Notes under the pieces: generated by a model
The model's input: the letters and a program-made list of their open reading frames with translations, nothing else
Told to the model about the DNA's origin: nothing
Database searches by the model: none
Shown here: positions 25,239 through 33,766 of the stretch, piece after piece
Layout: each line of letters begins with the position of its first letter
Numbering within the stretch: position 1 is the stretch's first letter
NCBI RefSeq assembly: GCF_003054245.1
Contig: NZ_QBKR01000002.1
Coordinates: 62,001 to 126,000, forward strand
Reading direction: 5' to 3'
DNA: 64,000 nucleotides
Source: Melghirimyces profundicolus
GTDB lineage: Bacteria > Bacillota > Bacilli > Thermoactinomycetales > DSM-45169
Made by a program: the position numbers and the translations under genes

Positions 25239-26191
25239 GCCTTCCTCCCCCCTCCGGCCCGCAACCCTTCCAAATAACGGACCATGGGTTCATGGAATTC
25301 AAGGATTCCCTTGTACTTCAGGATCTCATCGGAAAGGGTGGTCACCACCCGATGAAAGCGCTCCAGCCACTCCAGACGCCGGGCCAACTTTTCGAGGGGG
25401 AGCAGATGGGTGTGGATGGTGAAGAGAACGGCATGACTGCGGGGCAATCGGAACAATTTCTGAACTTCCACCCGGAGATGGACGAGGGACCCGGCATTCT
25501 CCGGGGTGACTTCTTTCTTCTGCCGTCCCCAGCGGTGGATCGTCTCCGGTGAGGTATCCAGATGTCGGCCCACCGTCAGGGACCAGTTTCGCCGCACCCA
25601 GGGCCGGCCGGCTTCCATCCGGAGGAGAAAACGCTCGATCTGGTCGGAAAGCCCTCCTTCGTTGAAACCCGGGATCGGTTCGTGGATCTCCCGAAAGGTC
25701 ATCCCCAGCTTGAAGGCAAGAGACCAATTGGCCGGAAAGCAAAGCTGCCCGGCTTCCAGAATCAACTCTCCGTCTTTCTGGGCCATGAGGATCAGATCTT
25801 CCTGGACGTGGCGGCCGGCGAAATCCAGCGGCTCGCAAGGGAGCGTGGAAGCATCCCTGAAGGTGAATTCCCGCCGCTCCTCCATCACCCGGTTCACGAA
25901 AATCCGGCGATCCTCCTCCTGCTTCAGCCGAAACCGTTCCGGCGCATGCCCGGCCAGATGGTCCAACACCAGTTGAGCCGCCTCCCATTGGGCCTCCTCC
26001 GTGCCCGGGAGCGAACGGTAACACCGGGAGTGAACCTCCCGGAGCAATCGTCGCTTCAACTCCACCTCCTCCCGATACGTCGGTGTCACTTCAACGCTTA
26101 AGGGAGGATCCAGGGGAACGGAGTTATTGCTGTAACGGTGGGGAGCTTTCTCCCCGAAGGGAAAAGGAAACCGGTCCACCAACGGATCCAT
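25235..26191 (-). CDS. Heme-dependent oxidative N-demethylase alpha-type subunit (DUF3445 family)
   Basis: The 318-residue protein belongs by recognition to the DUF3445/HODM family, heme proteins with a PAS-like fold that remove methyl groups from secondary amines such as dimethylamine. Typical segments are FPFPFGEKAPHRYSNNSVPLD at the N-terminus, LILMAQKDGELILEAGQLCFPANWSLAFKLGM (about 135-165) and VRRNWSLTVGR...HRWGRQ. ATG 26191 follows AAAGGAG; the frame is open nine codons further. It heads the three-gene cluster with a DmmA-like protein and a PDR reductase. Substrate (dimethylamine or another methylamine) is inferred. Confidence 0.82.
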   Translation of the reverse strand: MDPLVDRFPFPFGEKAPHRYSNNSVPLDPPLSVEVTPTYREEVELKRRLLREVHSRCYRSLPGTEEAQWEAAQLVLDHLAGHAPERFRLKQEEDRRIFVNRVMEERREFTFRDASTLPCEPLDFAGRHVQEDLILMAQKDGELILEAGQLCFPANWSLAFKLGMTFREIHEPIPGFNEGGLSDQIERFLLRMEAGRPWVRRNWSLTVGRHLDTSPETIHRWGRQKKEVTPENAGSLVHLRVEVQKLFRLPRSHAVLFTIHTHLLPLEKLARRLEWLERFHRVVTTLSDEILKYKGILEFHEPMVRYLEGLRAGGGRKA

Positions 26192-26245
26192 CCGACACCC
26201 GCTCCTTTCTTTGAACAACGGTCCATTTTCCGTCGATTCAGCCGA

Positions 26246-26359
26246 TCACCTGCGCCTTTTTCCCAGCCAAAGGCCCCACATAAAACCAATCACCAGAATC
26301 AGGATGGCCACCATCAGGGTAAAGCTCCAGAAACGTTGTGAAAAAGTGAGCGGCAGCAT
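26246..26359 (-). CDS. Possible tiny single-span membrane peptide (22-37 residues)
   Basis: An open frame of 37 codons encodes a short polar start, a strongly hydrophobic stretch (MVAILILVIGFMWGLWLG) and the basic end KRRR, a classic small membrane-peptide layout. The first 11 or so codons come from the end of a repeat element (26328-26385). The more plausible start is ATG 26314, preceded by TGGAG at about 10 nt, giving 22 residues. It ends 54 nt before the N-demethylase gene and could be the first cistron of that operon. No homologue is recognised. Confidence 0.35.
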   Translation of the reverse strand: MLPLTFSQRFWSFTLMVAILILVIGFMWGLWLGKRRR

Positions 26360-26385
26360 TTACCCAAAGCCGCTCCGGGTTTTCG
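26328..26385 (-). repeat. Truncated copy of the MITE-like repeat (one end only)
   Basis: It contains the outer end (AGAAACGTTGT, one mismatch to the full copy), GTGAAAAAGTGAGCGGCAGC and the inner repeat AGCATTTACCCAAAG with CCGCTCCGG. This matches the right end of the copies at 55426-55682 and 60247-60557. The internal part and the other end are missing. It lies between the N-demethylase cluster and the broken VIT/VWA gene. Confidence 0.7.
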
Positions 26386-26406
26386 CACACGCCCAGGGCG
26401 AATGAC

Positions 26407-28830
26407 TTACATCGCTTTCCGCAAAGCCAGTTCGGCGATGACGGAAACCACGTCGCTTTCTTCCTTCGCTAGCCGGATTCTTGATTCCAACTCCGCTTCA
26501 TCTCTCAACCGGGAGAGGAGGGTCTCCATTCGATTCCGGGATTGGGCCAGTCGCGTTCGGATCATGGAAAGGTCCGGTTTGGATGAGGAACCCTGTTCCG
26601 TTTCCCGCAAGACCTCCTCCATCAGAGCCACCGCATCATCACCCGCTGTATCCGACAGGCGCTGTGCGAACCACCGGATCGCTTTTTGCAATTGCCTTTG
26701 ATAAAGCCGGATCTCGGCGTTCGGGGACAAAAAGGCCAGGAGGGCAACCGCCGTGATACCCAGTTGACGGGATGCATCGGTTTCCCCTCTGTCGTGAAAT
26801 GCACCGTCGGCCAGCTGGTTCCGGGCCAGGACCCGCAGCAGGGAAGGAAGGGAAAGATCATCCTTTCGGGCCGGCCCCCCCTCAACCGCCTCTTCTGACT
26901 TGAAATTTTTGCCATCGAAACCGGTTTCGCGGCTAAACTCCATGACCTCTGACATAAAATCCTGCAACTGCAATGACAAAGAAAAAAACCTACGACCGGT
27001 TCCGGCCCTTCGACCCATCATATCCCAGCCGCGCGGCGGAGCGACGGGAACGGTCTCTGTCACCGGAAGGCCGGTGGCTTTTTCCATGCGTTCCAACACC
27101 GAAACAAAGGAAGTCCGGCCGCACAGCACTTGGAACTGTTTGGACAATGCCACCATTTCCTTTTCCATTCGCTCATCCCGCCTGGGATTGCCCGTGGGAA
27201 GCTCCGCTTCCATCTCCTTGAGCTTGTTGCGGGCCCAAATTTTTTCAAGCAAGGGTTGAGTCGATTGCGGAGCGACTTCCACCGGGGCTGCCATGGTGAG
27301 AGGAACGCCCTCCACTTGGCCGGTCAAGTGAATATACTCCGGCAGGGAGCCGTCGAAACGGGCCATCACCGTCATCGGTTCCCTGTGAAACAAGCCGGGA
27401 AGCCTTTTCGGAACCACGTCCTTCAGAATCATCCCCGCCCCCTCCAACTTCAGCCCCTCCACCATTGGGGAGGCGATGCGTTGAAACTGAAGCAGAATTT
27501 TCTCCTCCAGGGGTTCACCCGGATAAATCATGACCGATTTCCCGTTCCCGTTTTCAGCCAGTTGGTGGATAAAAGCCTCGTTGACCGAGGTATCGATCCC
27601 GAAAGGGAACATTCGCCGCCGACCGATGGTTCGTTTCACAGATTGCGTGATCTCCCGTTCGTTTCCCACCTGACCGTCGGTGAACAACAACACCCGGCGA
27701 TCTTTGGGTCCCGTTTTTCCCTGCAGAGCCAGCCGGATCGGCTGAAAGATTTCCGTTCCTCCCATGGGTTCGAGATTCCGGATCCACCGGGTGGCCCGGT
27801 CCAGGGTATCCTGGCGGAACGTCACGCTCCCCTGTTTGGAAAAATGGTGGCATTCGCTTTCAAACGCGATCATGTTGAACGTGTCACCTTCGGACAGGTT
27901 CCGGAGACACATCAGGAGAGCGTTCTTGGCCTCTTCCATCTTGGTTCCCATCATCGAAGAAGAAATATCGATGAGAAACATGTAATCCCGTGCCCGTTCC
28001 GTTTCCGGCATTTCCAGTTCCGGTATGAAGGTGAGATACAGCGTCCCCCCATCCCCTTTGCCGGGAGCGGCCATGGCCCGGGCGACCGGTCCCTCTTTGC
28101 ATTCCTAAATCAGTACGATATCCCGGTCCAGGGACACCCGGGCCCTGGCAAAGGACACCCGGGCCTCCCGTTCGCTTTCCATGTTCACCCGAATTTCGTG
28201 GGAGGGCGATTGGATCGAGGTTAACGGCGCCATCCCCCGGATGCTCAGATCCAGTTGGACGGAGTAATCCACCTCCCCGACCGGCGGTGTGATCCGGTCC
28301 GCATCCGGAACCCGGTCCGTCGGATCCGCCCACCCCGTGCCCAAACGGTTTCCACGGGGGGTACCCGGAATATACCGGGGGGCCACCAGTGTCGGAAACG
28401 AGATCCGGATCCCTTCACCCTCGTACTCCCACTCTTGGAAGACAGAGTGGGTGAGTGTCACTTCTTCGCCGGGAAACACCTGTCCCACCGAGACCTGGAA
28501 CACATTGGACCGGTGCTGTGCCAACATAAACGCGCTGTTCCCTTCCTGCACCGCATCCTCATAAACCCGGTGGGCTTCTTCTTTTTCCCGGATCTCACTC
28601 CGGAGTCTCCGCTCCCCCACCCACACTTCAAATGACGTCACTGAAGCCGAAGCCGGCAATGGAAAAGTGTAAAGGGCTTCCATCGTTTCCTCGCTGTCGT
28701 TTTGATACCGCTGGGTCAGTTGATATTGGGAAAACACTCCGCACACCGTCCCACCGATGGAAACATCCTTTAACGGAACCCTTTGCCCTTCCCGATCCAC
28801 CAACCCGCACACTGTTTCCGTCCGCTCCAT
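26407..28830 (-). pseudogene. VIT/VWA-domain protein interrupted by an in-frame amber codon
   Basis: One continuous frame encodes an N-terminal VIT domain (starting MERTETVCGLVDREGQRVPL; QYQLTQRYQNDSEETMEALYTFPL; 242 codons from ATG 28830) and, after a TAG at 28105-28107, a VWA domain with MIDAS motif MFLIDISSSM and a C-terminal region. Reading through the TAG gives a normal VIT-to-VWA junction (DRDIVLI-stop-ECKEGPVARA), so a single substitution probably destroyed the gene. The downstream half has a possible ATG at 28074 but no evident ribosome site. VIT/VWA proteins are related to inter-alpha-trypsin inhibitor heavy chains; function here is unknown. ATG 28869 is an alternative start. Confidence 0.85.
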
Positions 28831-28982
28831 CAGCTTCCATTCCCCCTTGAGAAAATGGGGTATACCCATGATGTTTTTCTTCCCTTACAACATTCTTCAT
28901 CATTCCAACATATCCTTTGTCCGCAATCGCTTTCACCACCCCCGACCACACGGTGATGAAAACCCCCTCTCCCCATCCCGGA

Positions 28983-29010
28983 AAAAAAGGGTGCCATTTT
29001 TCGGCACTCT
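28983..29010 (-). terminator. Rho-independent terminator after the lipoprotein gene
   Basis: On the minus strand GAGTGCC and GGCACCC pair around a GAAAAAT loop, followed by TTTTTTT. It lies directly after the stop codon of the lipoprotein gene. Confidence 0.85.
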
Positions 29011-29014
29011 TTGT

Positions 29015-29956
29015 TTATTGAATCCGGTTCACCTGAACCGCCGTGTTCTTGATGTGGTCCGGCACGACGATCGGGTCGGCTTTCCCGTTTATGTTAAACT
29101 TCAGATCGCGGGTTTTAACAGAGGTCAGGCCTTTCATTTTATATTCCATGACGACGTGAAAGTCCATCTTCTTGACATGAAACGTCTGATCGTCAATCCA
29201 AAGCCTTTGTTGCATTTCTTTCACGGTAAAAGTATCCTTGATGTGATTGAATTCATCTGTATCCCCTTTTTCCAATCCCACCGCTTCCTCACTCAGTTCA
29301 CTTTTGTATATGTCTGTCAAGTATTTCCTCGATGTGTCTTGCTTTAGATGGGCCGACAGAATATACACCCCGTTTTTGTGGTTGACCCTCAACTCATCCT
29401 TTTTAAAAGCACCGTTGTATGTAACCATTTCATCAAAGAAATACTTTGGACTTGTGTAGCCCTGATCCGCCATTACTCGATACGCTGCTTCCTTGTTACC
29501 GGAAGAGAAGGGCATCTTCACCCAATTCGTCGGTTTCTTGGCAAAAAGTGCGTCTTCCGTTAAATATAATTCCGTTGTTTCCGTCTTCTCCCCTATTTTC
29601 CGGGTTCCCTTCATATGAATGGATCCTGGAATGGCTCCTGAGTCTATCACTTCTTCGATGTGCAATTGGTCTTCAAGGCTTACTTCCCGGCTGAACCCGT
29701 TCCCTTCCGCTCTCCAGGTATCTTTTGCAGTAAAATCAAAGCTCAGGCTGTCCTGCAATTTCCACTCTTTTCTCGCGATCAGCAGAACTTCGTTCATGTC
29801 CAACTCTTTCTTTTTTTCCTTCTTGCCTTCATTTTCTTTTTTCTGCTTCTCCTGTTCCTCCTTCTCTTTCATCACCTCCGCCACCATCGGACTGCATCCG
29901 GAAATCAGGGCCATCCATACAAGCAAGGCCATGCATAAGTGCAATGTTTTCCTCAC
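29015..29956 (-). CDS. Secreted lipoprotein of the DUF6612 type, AT-richer than its neighbours
   Basis: A 313-residue protein with a lipoprotein signal peptide (lipobox LISGC, Cys at about residue 21), a highly charged Lys/Glu linker (about 28-55) and a folded domain with repeated beta-strand segments such as SIHMKGTRK, TELYLTEDALFAKKPTNWVKMP and VKKMDFHVVMEYKM. The pattern fits the LolA-like DUF6612 lipoproteins of Bacillota; the assignment is by general resemblance. Codon use is visibly AT-richer than in neighbouring genes, which may mark acquisition. The gene is monocistronic with its own terminator. Confidence 0.75.
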   Translation of the reverse strand: MRKTLHLCMALLVWMALISGCSPMVAEVMKEKEEQEKQKKENEGKKEKKKELDMNEVLLIARKEWKLQDSLSFDFTAKDTWRAEGNGFSREVSLEDQLHIEEVIDSGAIPGSIHMKGTRKIGEKTETTELYLTEDALFAKKPTNWVKMPFSSGNKEAAYRVMADQGYTSPKYFFDEMVTYNGAFKKDELRVNHKNGVYILSAHLKQDTSRKYLTDIYKSELSEEAVGLEKGDTDEFNHIKDTFTVKEMQQRLWIDDQTFHVKKMDFHVVMEYKMKGLTSVKTRDLKFNINGKADPIVVPDHIKNTAVQVNRIQ

Positions 29957-30316
29957 ATGATTTCTCCTCTCTCAGACACTTTTATGACATCTTGTCCTCT
30001 TTTCTCCACACTCAATTATTCGAATGCGGGATAGAATTTCGGTCCAAATCGACATTTTCAAATGAAAGCCAATGGATCCACATGATAAAGGATAGAGAAC
30101 CAGCCACCATCAGTTGTTTTTCATGGATTAGGGGAAGCTGACAATTCCGAAGGGAAACAGAGGGTTCTTTTCCCCCTGAAAAAAGGCCAACCAACCGGCT
30201 GACCTTTTTGGGAGAGGGTGTATTGCCATGCTCCATCCTTCCCCCTCCCTGTCTTCCCTGTCGGGATCCGGACGATCAAAGACCCAACACCATCAGATCC
30301 CCCCGTTTCCTCAACC
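29957..30316. other. Intergenic stretch without a recognised gene
   Basis: This segment holds the leader of the lipoprotein gene (about 29957-30010) and the terminator of the transaminase gene (30181-30212). A short minus-strand open frame (30012-30236) overlaps that terminator, has no homology signal and is not called. Confidence 0.6.
30181..30212 (-). terminator. Terminator of the transaminase operon
   Basis: On the minus strand AAAAGG...CCTTTT closes an imperfect GC-rich stem (two mismatches) around a small loop, followed by a T-run. It is about 105 nt past the transaminase stop. Confidence 0.65.
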
Positions 30317-31657
30317 TCATTCCAGCGCTTCCATCGTCTGTTTCAGCGTATTCCCGATAAACTCCACGTCCTCGTCCGTCGCGGACAGAGGAGGTGACAG
30401 AGTGAGGACGTTGTTGAATCCGGCCACCGTGTCCCCGTTTTTGCCGATGAGAAGCCCCCGGGATTTACAACCGGCGAGGACCCGGGCCACCCGGTCCGGC
30501 GCCAGGGGTTTTTTTCCGGCTTTCTCCTCCACCAGCTCGATCCCCAGCATGAAACCGAAGCGTCTGAGATCGCCCACCCGGGGATGCTCCATGAGCGGCA
30601 GAAGGTCCTCCTCCAGCCGGGAGCCGCTTCTTTCCGCCTGCTCCGGCAGACGCTCTCTCTCCATGATCTCCAGGTTCTTCAACGCCAAGGCGCAGGCGGC
30701 GGGATTGCCGCCGAAGGTGTTGACATGCCGGAAATGCTGGTATTCCTTTTGTTCCTTGAACCGATCGTAGATTTCCTGGCGCACGGCAGTGGCGGAGAGG
30801 GGAAGATATCCGCTGGTCAGTCCCTTGGCCATCGTCACGATGTCGGGACGGAGGTTGAAATTGTGGTGGCCGAACTTTTGGCCGCTCCGACCGAAACCGC
30901 AAATCACCTCATCGACGATGAACAAGACCCCGTGTTCCCGGCAGATGCGCTGCACTTCTTCCATGTAGACGGGATGTGGTACGATCACACCCCCGCCGGA
31001 AATGGCCGGTTCCATGATCACCCCGGCGACGGTCTCTCTGCCTTCCCACAGGATCGTCTCTTCGATTGCAAGGGCACAATCCCGGTTGAACTCCTCAACG
31101 CTCCGCCCCTCCGGCCTCCGGTAACTGTCCGGCGGCCGCACATGGATGAACCCCGGTCCCAGGGGCTCATACCTGTATTTCCGCTGGGCCTGCCCCGTTG
31201 CGGCCAGCGACCCCATGGAATTGCCGTGGTAAGCCCGGTATCGGGAAATGAATTTGTACCGGTCGGATTCTCCGTTTTGCCGGTGGTACTGGCGGGCGAT
31301 CTTGAAAGCCGCTTCATTGGCTTCCGAACCGCTGTTGGAGAAGAAGACGGCGTACTCCCCTCCCAGCCACTCGTTCAGCTTTTCAGCCAGCCGGATCGCC
31401 GGGAGATGGCTCTGGGTCAGAGGATAATAAGGCATCGTCTTCAACTGTTCATAAGCCGCCTCCGCCATCTCCTTGCGACCGTAACCCACATTGACGCACC
31501 AGAGCCCCGCCATCCCGTCCAGATACCGGTTTCCCTCGCTGTCCGTCACCCAGCACCCTTCCGCTTCGGTCACCACCATCTTCTCCCCGTAAGGAGTGAG
31601 ATGGTGCCATACATACCGACGGTCCTTCGCTTTCACATCCCCGGTTTTGAGGGTCAT
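30317..31657 (-). CDS. Class-III omega-amino acid:pyruvate/2-oxo acid aminotransferase
   Basis: A 446-residue PLP enzyme of the class-III (acetylornithine/omega-amino acid) family. Landmarks are LWCVNVGYGRKEMAEAA (about 53), FFSNSGSEANEAAFKIARQYH (about 107-127), the AYHGNSMG motif (about 143), VIMEPAISGGGVIVP, LFIVDEVICGFGRSG (about 245-259) and the Schiff-base Lys in TMAKGLTSGYLPLSA (about 285). It fits beta-alanine:pyruvate or similar transaminases. ATG 31657 lies 8 nt after GGGGAGG; a GTG at 31666 abuts that site. It follows the semialdehyde dehydrogenase by 5 nt, so the pair would convert an omega-amino acid to an acyl-CoA. Confidence 0.88.
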   Translation of the reverse strand: MTLKTGDVKAKDRRYVWHHLTPYGEKMVVTEAEGCWVTDSEGNRYLDGMAGLWCVNVGYGRKEMAEAAYEQLKTMPYYPLTQSHLPAIRLAEKLNEWLGGEYAVFFSNSGSEANEAAFKIARQYHRQNGESDRYKFISRYRAYHGNSMGSLAATGQAQRKYRYEPLGPGFIHVRPPDSYRRPEGRSVEEFNRDCALAIEETILWEGRETVAGVIMEPAISGGGVIVPHPVYMEEVQRICREHGVLFIVDEVICGFGRSGQKFGHHNFNLRPDIVTMAKGLTSGYLPLSATAVRQEIYDRFKEQKEYQHFRHVNTFGGNPAACALALKNLEIMERERLPEQAERSGSRLEEDLLPLMEHPRVGDLRRFGFMLGIELVEEKAGKKPLAPDRVARVLAGCKSRGLLIGKNGDTVAGFNNVLTLSPPLSATDEDVEFIGNTLKQTMEALE

Positions 31658-31662
31658 TCCCG

Positions 31663-33135
31663 TCACCTCCCCGATTCATGGCGGGCGGTCACCATTTTTT
31701 TGCGGGTGTAAAACTCCACTCCGTCCTTTCCGTTGGCATGCAAGTCGCCGTAAAAGGAGTTCTTGTACCCCGAGAAGGGGAAAAAGGCCATGGGGGCGGG
31801 CACACCCAGGTTGATCCCCAGCATACCGGCATCGATTTCGTCCCGAAAGCGGCGGATCGCTTTGGCGCTGTCGGTGAACAGGCAGGCGCCGTTGGCAAAT
31901 TCCGACCGGTTCGCCACATCGATCGCTTCATCCAGATCCTTCACCCGCACGATGGTGAGGACCGGAGCGAAGATCTCTTCCTTCCAAATCGTCATCCCCG
32001 TATCCACCCGGTCGAACAGGGTGGGACCGATGAAGAAACCGCCGCTCCCGGGACCGGCATCCTTCCTGCCGTCCCGGATCAGCCGCGCCCCTTCCTTTTC
32101 CCCTGTTTCGATGTAAGAGCAAGTCCGGTCCTTGTGGGCGGCACGGATCACCGGACCGAGAAGCACCCCCTCCTCCATCCCGTCCCCCATGCGGATGGCC
32201 TCCGCCGCCTCAACCAGTTTCTCCACCAGGACATCGGCCACCTCTCCCACGGCAACCACCACGGAGCAGGCCATGCACCGCTGTCCGGCGGATCCGAAGG
32301 CCGCGTTGATGATGTTGGGCACCGCCTTATCCAAATCGGCATCGGGCATGACGATGGTGTGGTTTTTCGCCCCCGCCAGGGCCTGCACCCGTTTGCCGTG
32401 AGCCGCGGCGGTCTTGTAGACATACTCGGCCACGGGTTGGGAGCCGACGAACGAGACGGCTTTCACCCCGTCGTGCTCCAAAAGGCCGTTCACCACATCC
32501 CGGGCACCGTGAACCACGTTGAGGACCCCGTCGGGAAGACCCGCTTCTCTGAACAGCTCCGCCAGCCGGTTGGCCAACAGGGGCGTCCGCTCCGAGGGCT
32601 TCAGCACGAAAGTATTGCCGCAGGCGATCGCCAGGGGAAACATCCAGCAGGGCACCATCATCGGGAAATTAAAGGGCGTGATCCCGCCGATGACCCCCAG
32701 GGGATACCGGTACATTCCGGATTCGATGTCCGTGGCGATGTCCGGCAGCTGTTCCCCCATCATCAGGGTGGGGACGCCGGCGGCAAACTCCACGCACTCC
32801 ATCCCCCGCTGCACCTCGCCGAGAGCCTCCGCGTAACTTTTGCCGTTCTCCCGGGTCACCATCCGTGCCAGTTCCTCTTGGTGTTCCGTCAGAAGCTGTT
32901 GATACCGAAAAAGGATCCGCGCACGCTGGGGCACCGGTGTCCGCCTCCAGCCCGGAAACGCCTCGGCCGCCGCTTTCACGGCCCGGTCCAGGTCTTGACG
33001 ACCGGAAAGGGGGACATGGGCCAACACCTCTCCCGTCGCGGGATTGGGCACCGTTTCGGTCTCTTCTGAGAGCGCCTCCTCCCAGCGCCCCCCAATCCAG
33101 TTTTTCAATTTGGCGGTCGTTGCCGTCGGTTCCAT
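31663..33135 (-). CDS. CoA-acylating (methyl)malonate-semialdehyde dehydrogenase
   Basis: The 490-residue protein is of the MmsA/IolA type: it oxidises malonate or methylmalonate semialdehyde to acetyl- or propionyl-CoA. Characteristic are KNWIGGRW at the start, [36 protein letters not shown] (about 137-172), [16 protein letters not shown], the catalytic Cys in [11 protein letters not shown] (about 280) and [26 protein letters not shown] take ATG 33135, 8 nt after AGGAAAGGAT. Together with the downstream transaminase it forms a beta-alanine-type catabolic pair. Its promoter shares sequence blocks with the symporter operon promoter. Confidence 0.92.
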   Translation of the reverse strand: MEPTATTAKLKNWIGGRWEEALSEETETVPNPATGEVLAHVPLSGRQDLDRAVKAAAEAFPGWRRTPVPQRARILFRYQQLLTEHQEELARMVTRENGKSYAEALGEVQRGMECVEFAAGVPTLMMGEQLPDIATDIESGMYRYPLGVIGGITPFNFPMMVPCWMFPLAIACGNTFVLKPSERTPLLANRLAELFREAGLPDGVLNVVHGARDVVNGLLEHDGVKAVSFVGSQPVAEYVYKTAAAHGKRVQALAGAKNHTIVMPDADLDKAVPNIINAAFGSAGQRCMACSVVVAVGEVADVLVEKLVEAAEAIRMGDGMEEGVLLGPVIRAAHKDRTCSYIETGEKEGARLIRDGRKDAGPGSGGFFIGPTLFDRVDTGMTIWKEEIFAPVLTIVRVKDLDEAIDVANRSEFANGACLFTDSAKAIRRFRDEIDAGMLGINLGVPAPMAFFPFSGYKNSFYGDLHANGKDGVEFYTRKKMVTARHESGR

Positions 33136-33180
33136 GGAATCGATCCTTTCCTTATTACTCAAAATTCTGATTCAGTCCTC

Positions 33181-33252
33181 AGTATAGAAGGGTTCATCCA
33201 TTCTTTCACTAGACGCAATGTTAAGAACATAAGGGGGCGGTTTGGACATTTG
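33181..33252 (-). promoter_or_regulatory. Promoter with conserved upstream boxes (copy 1)
   Basis: Read on the minus strand: CAAATGTCCAA, 14 nt, TTCTTAACATTGCGTCTA, then 26 nt, then TATACT (-10). The same blocks at exactly the same distances occur at 35518-35589. No good -35 is visible, so an activator probably binds the boxes. It drives the semialdehyde dehydrogenase/transaminase pair. Confidence 0.7.
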
Positions 33253-33259
33253 GTTCATC

Positions 33260-33754
33260 TCAAAGAGAAAGCGGATGATAACGTCCCGACACGGCATCCA
33301 CAATGACGGTGGCGGGATCTCCCCTTTCCCACTCACAGGTCATGATCCAAAACGGACGATGGCAGACTCTTTCCTCTTCTTGAATCAGCTTCAGTGTTCC
33401 CATCCATTTCAGCCCGACGGAGACGGATGAATAAATATAGGCCTCTGCCTGCTTTCGAGCCGTTTTCGGGCTCAACGTCTCCCCGATGATTTTTTCCGTC
33501 GGGACGGTCCGGGTTTGGATGACAGGCACCGTATCCACTACGGCTTCCTTCCCGGAAACCAGATCCACGGTGCATCCAACCCGACCCTTTTTCGGGAACA
33601 GACGGGTATTTCGCTCCAGCCGATATTGCAAATAAAGGTACGGATAATAGACGAAATCCCGAACTCGAACGGACCGGGCCCGGGTCTGCCGGGAGATCTT
33701 CTCCATCATCGACGGCTCGTCCCAATCGCTTGGAACAATGGATAGATCAGTCAT
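33260..33754 (-). CDS. Conserved-looking protein of unknown function in the symporter operon
   Basis: A 164-residue soluble protein without signal peptide or membrane segment. The middle holds VYYPYLYLQYRLERNTRLFPKKG, then GCTVDLVSGKEAVVDTVP, suggesting two PepSY-like or beta-rich repeats, but I do not recognise the family. GAGGTGA precedes ATG 33754 and the gene starts 12 nt after the symporter stop, so it is co-transcribed. A role linked to the transporter is inferred from context alone. Confidence 0.7.
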   Translation of the reverse strand: MTDLSIVPSDWDEPSMMEKISRQTRARSVRVRDFVYYPYLYLQYRLERNTRLFPKKGRVGCTVDLVSGKEAVVDTVPVIQTRTVPTEKIIGETLSPKTARKQAEAYIYSSVSVGLKWMGTLKLIQEEERVCHRPFWIMTCEWERGDPATVIVDAVSGRYHPLSL

Positions 33755-33766
33755 GATCGCTTCACC

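Noticed and set aside
28075-28110. Amber codon as a pyrrolysine or selenocysteine-type recoding site
   Set aside because: VIT/VWA proteins do not use recoded residues, no downstream structural element is evident and no pyl gene is in the window; a nonsense mutation is simpler.
30012-30236. Short minus-strand frame between the lipoprotein and transaminase genes
   Set aside because: Overlaps a terminator, lacks a ribosome site and shows no recognisable motif.
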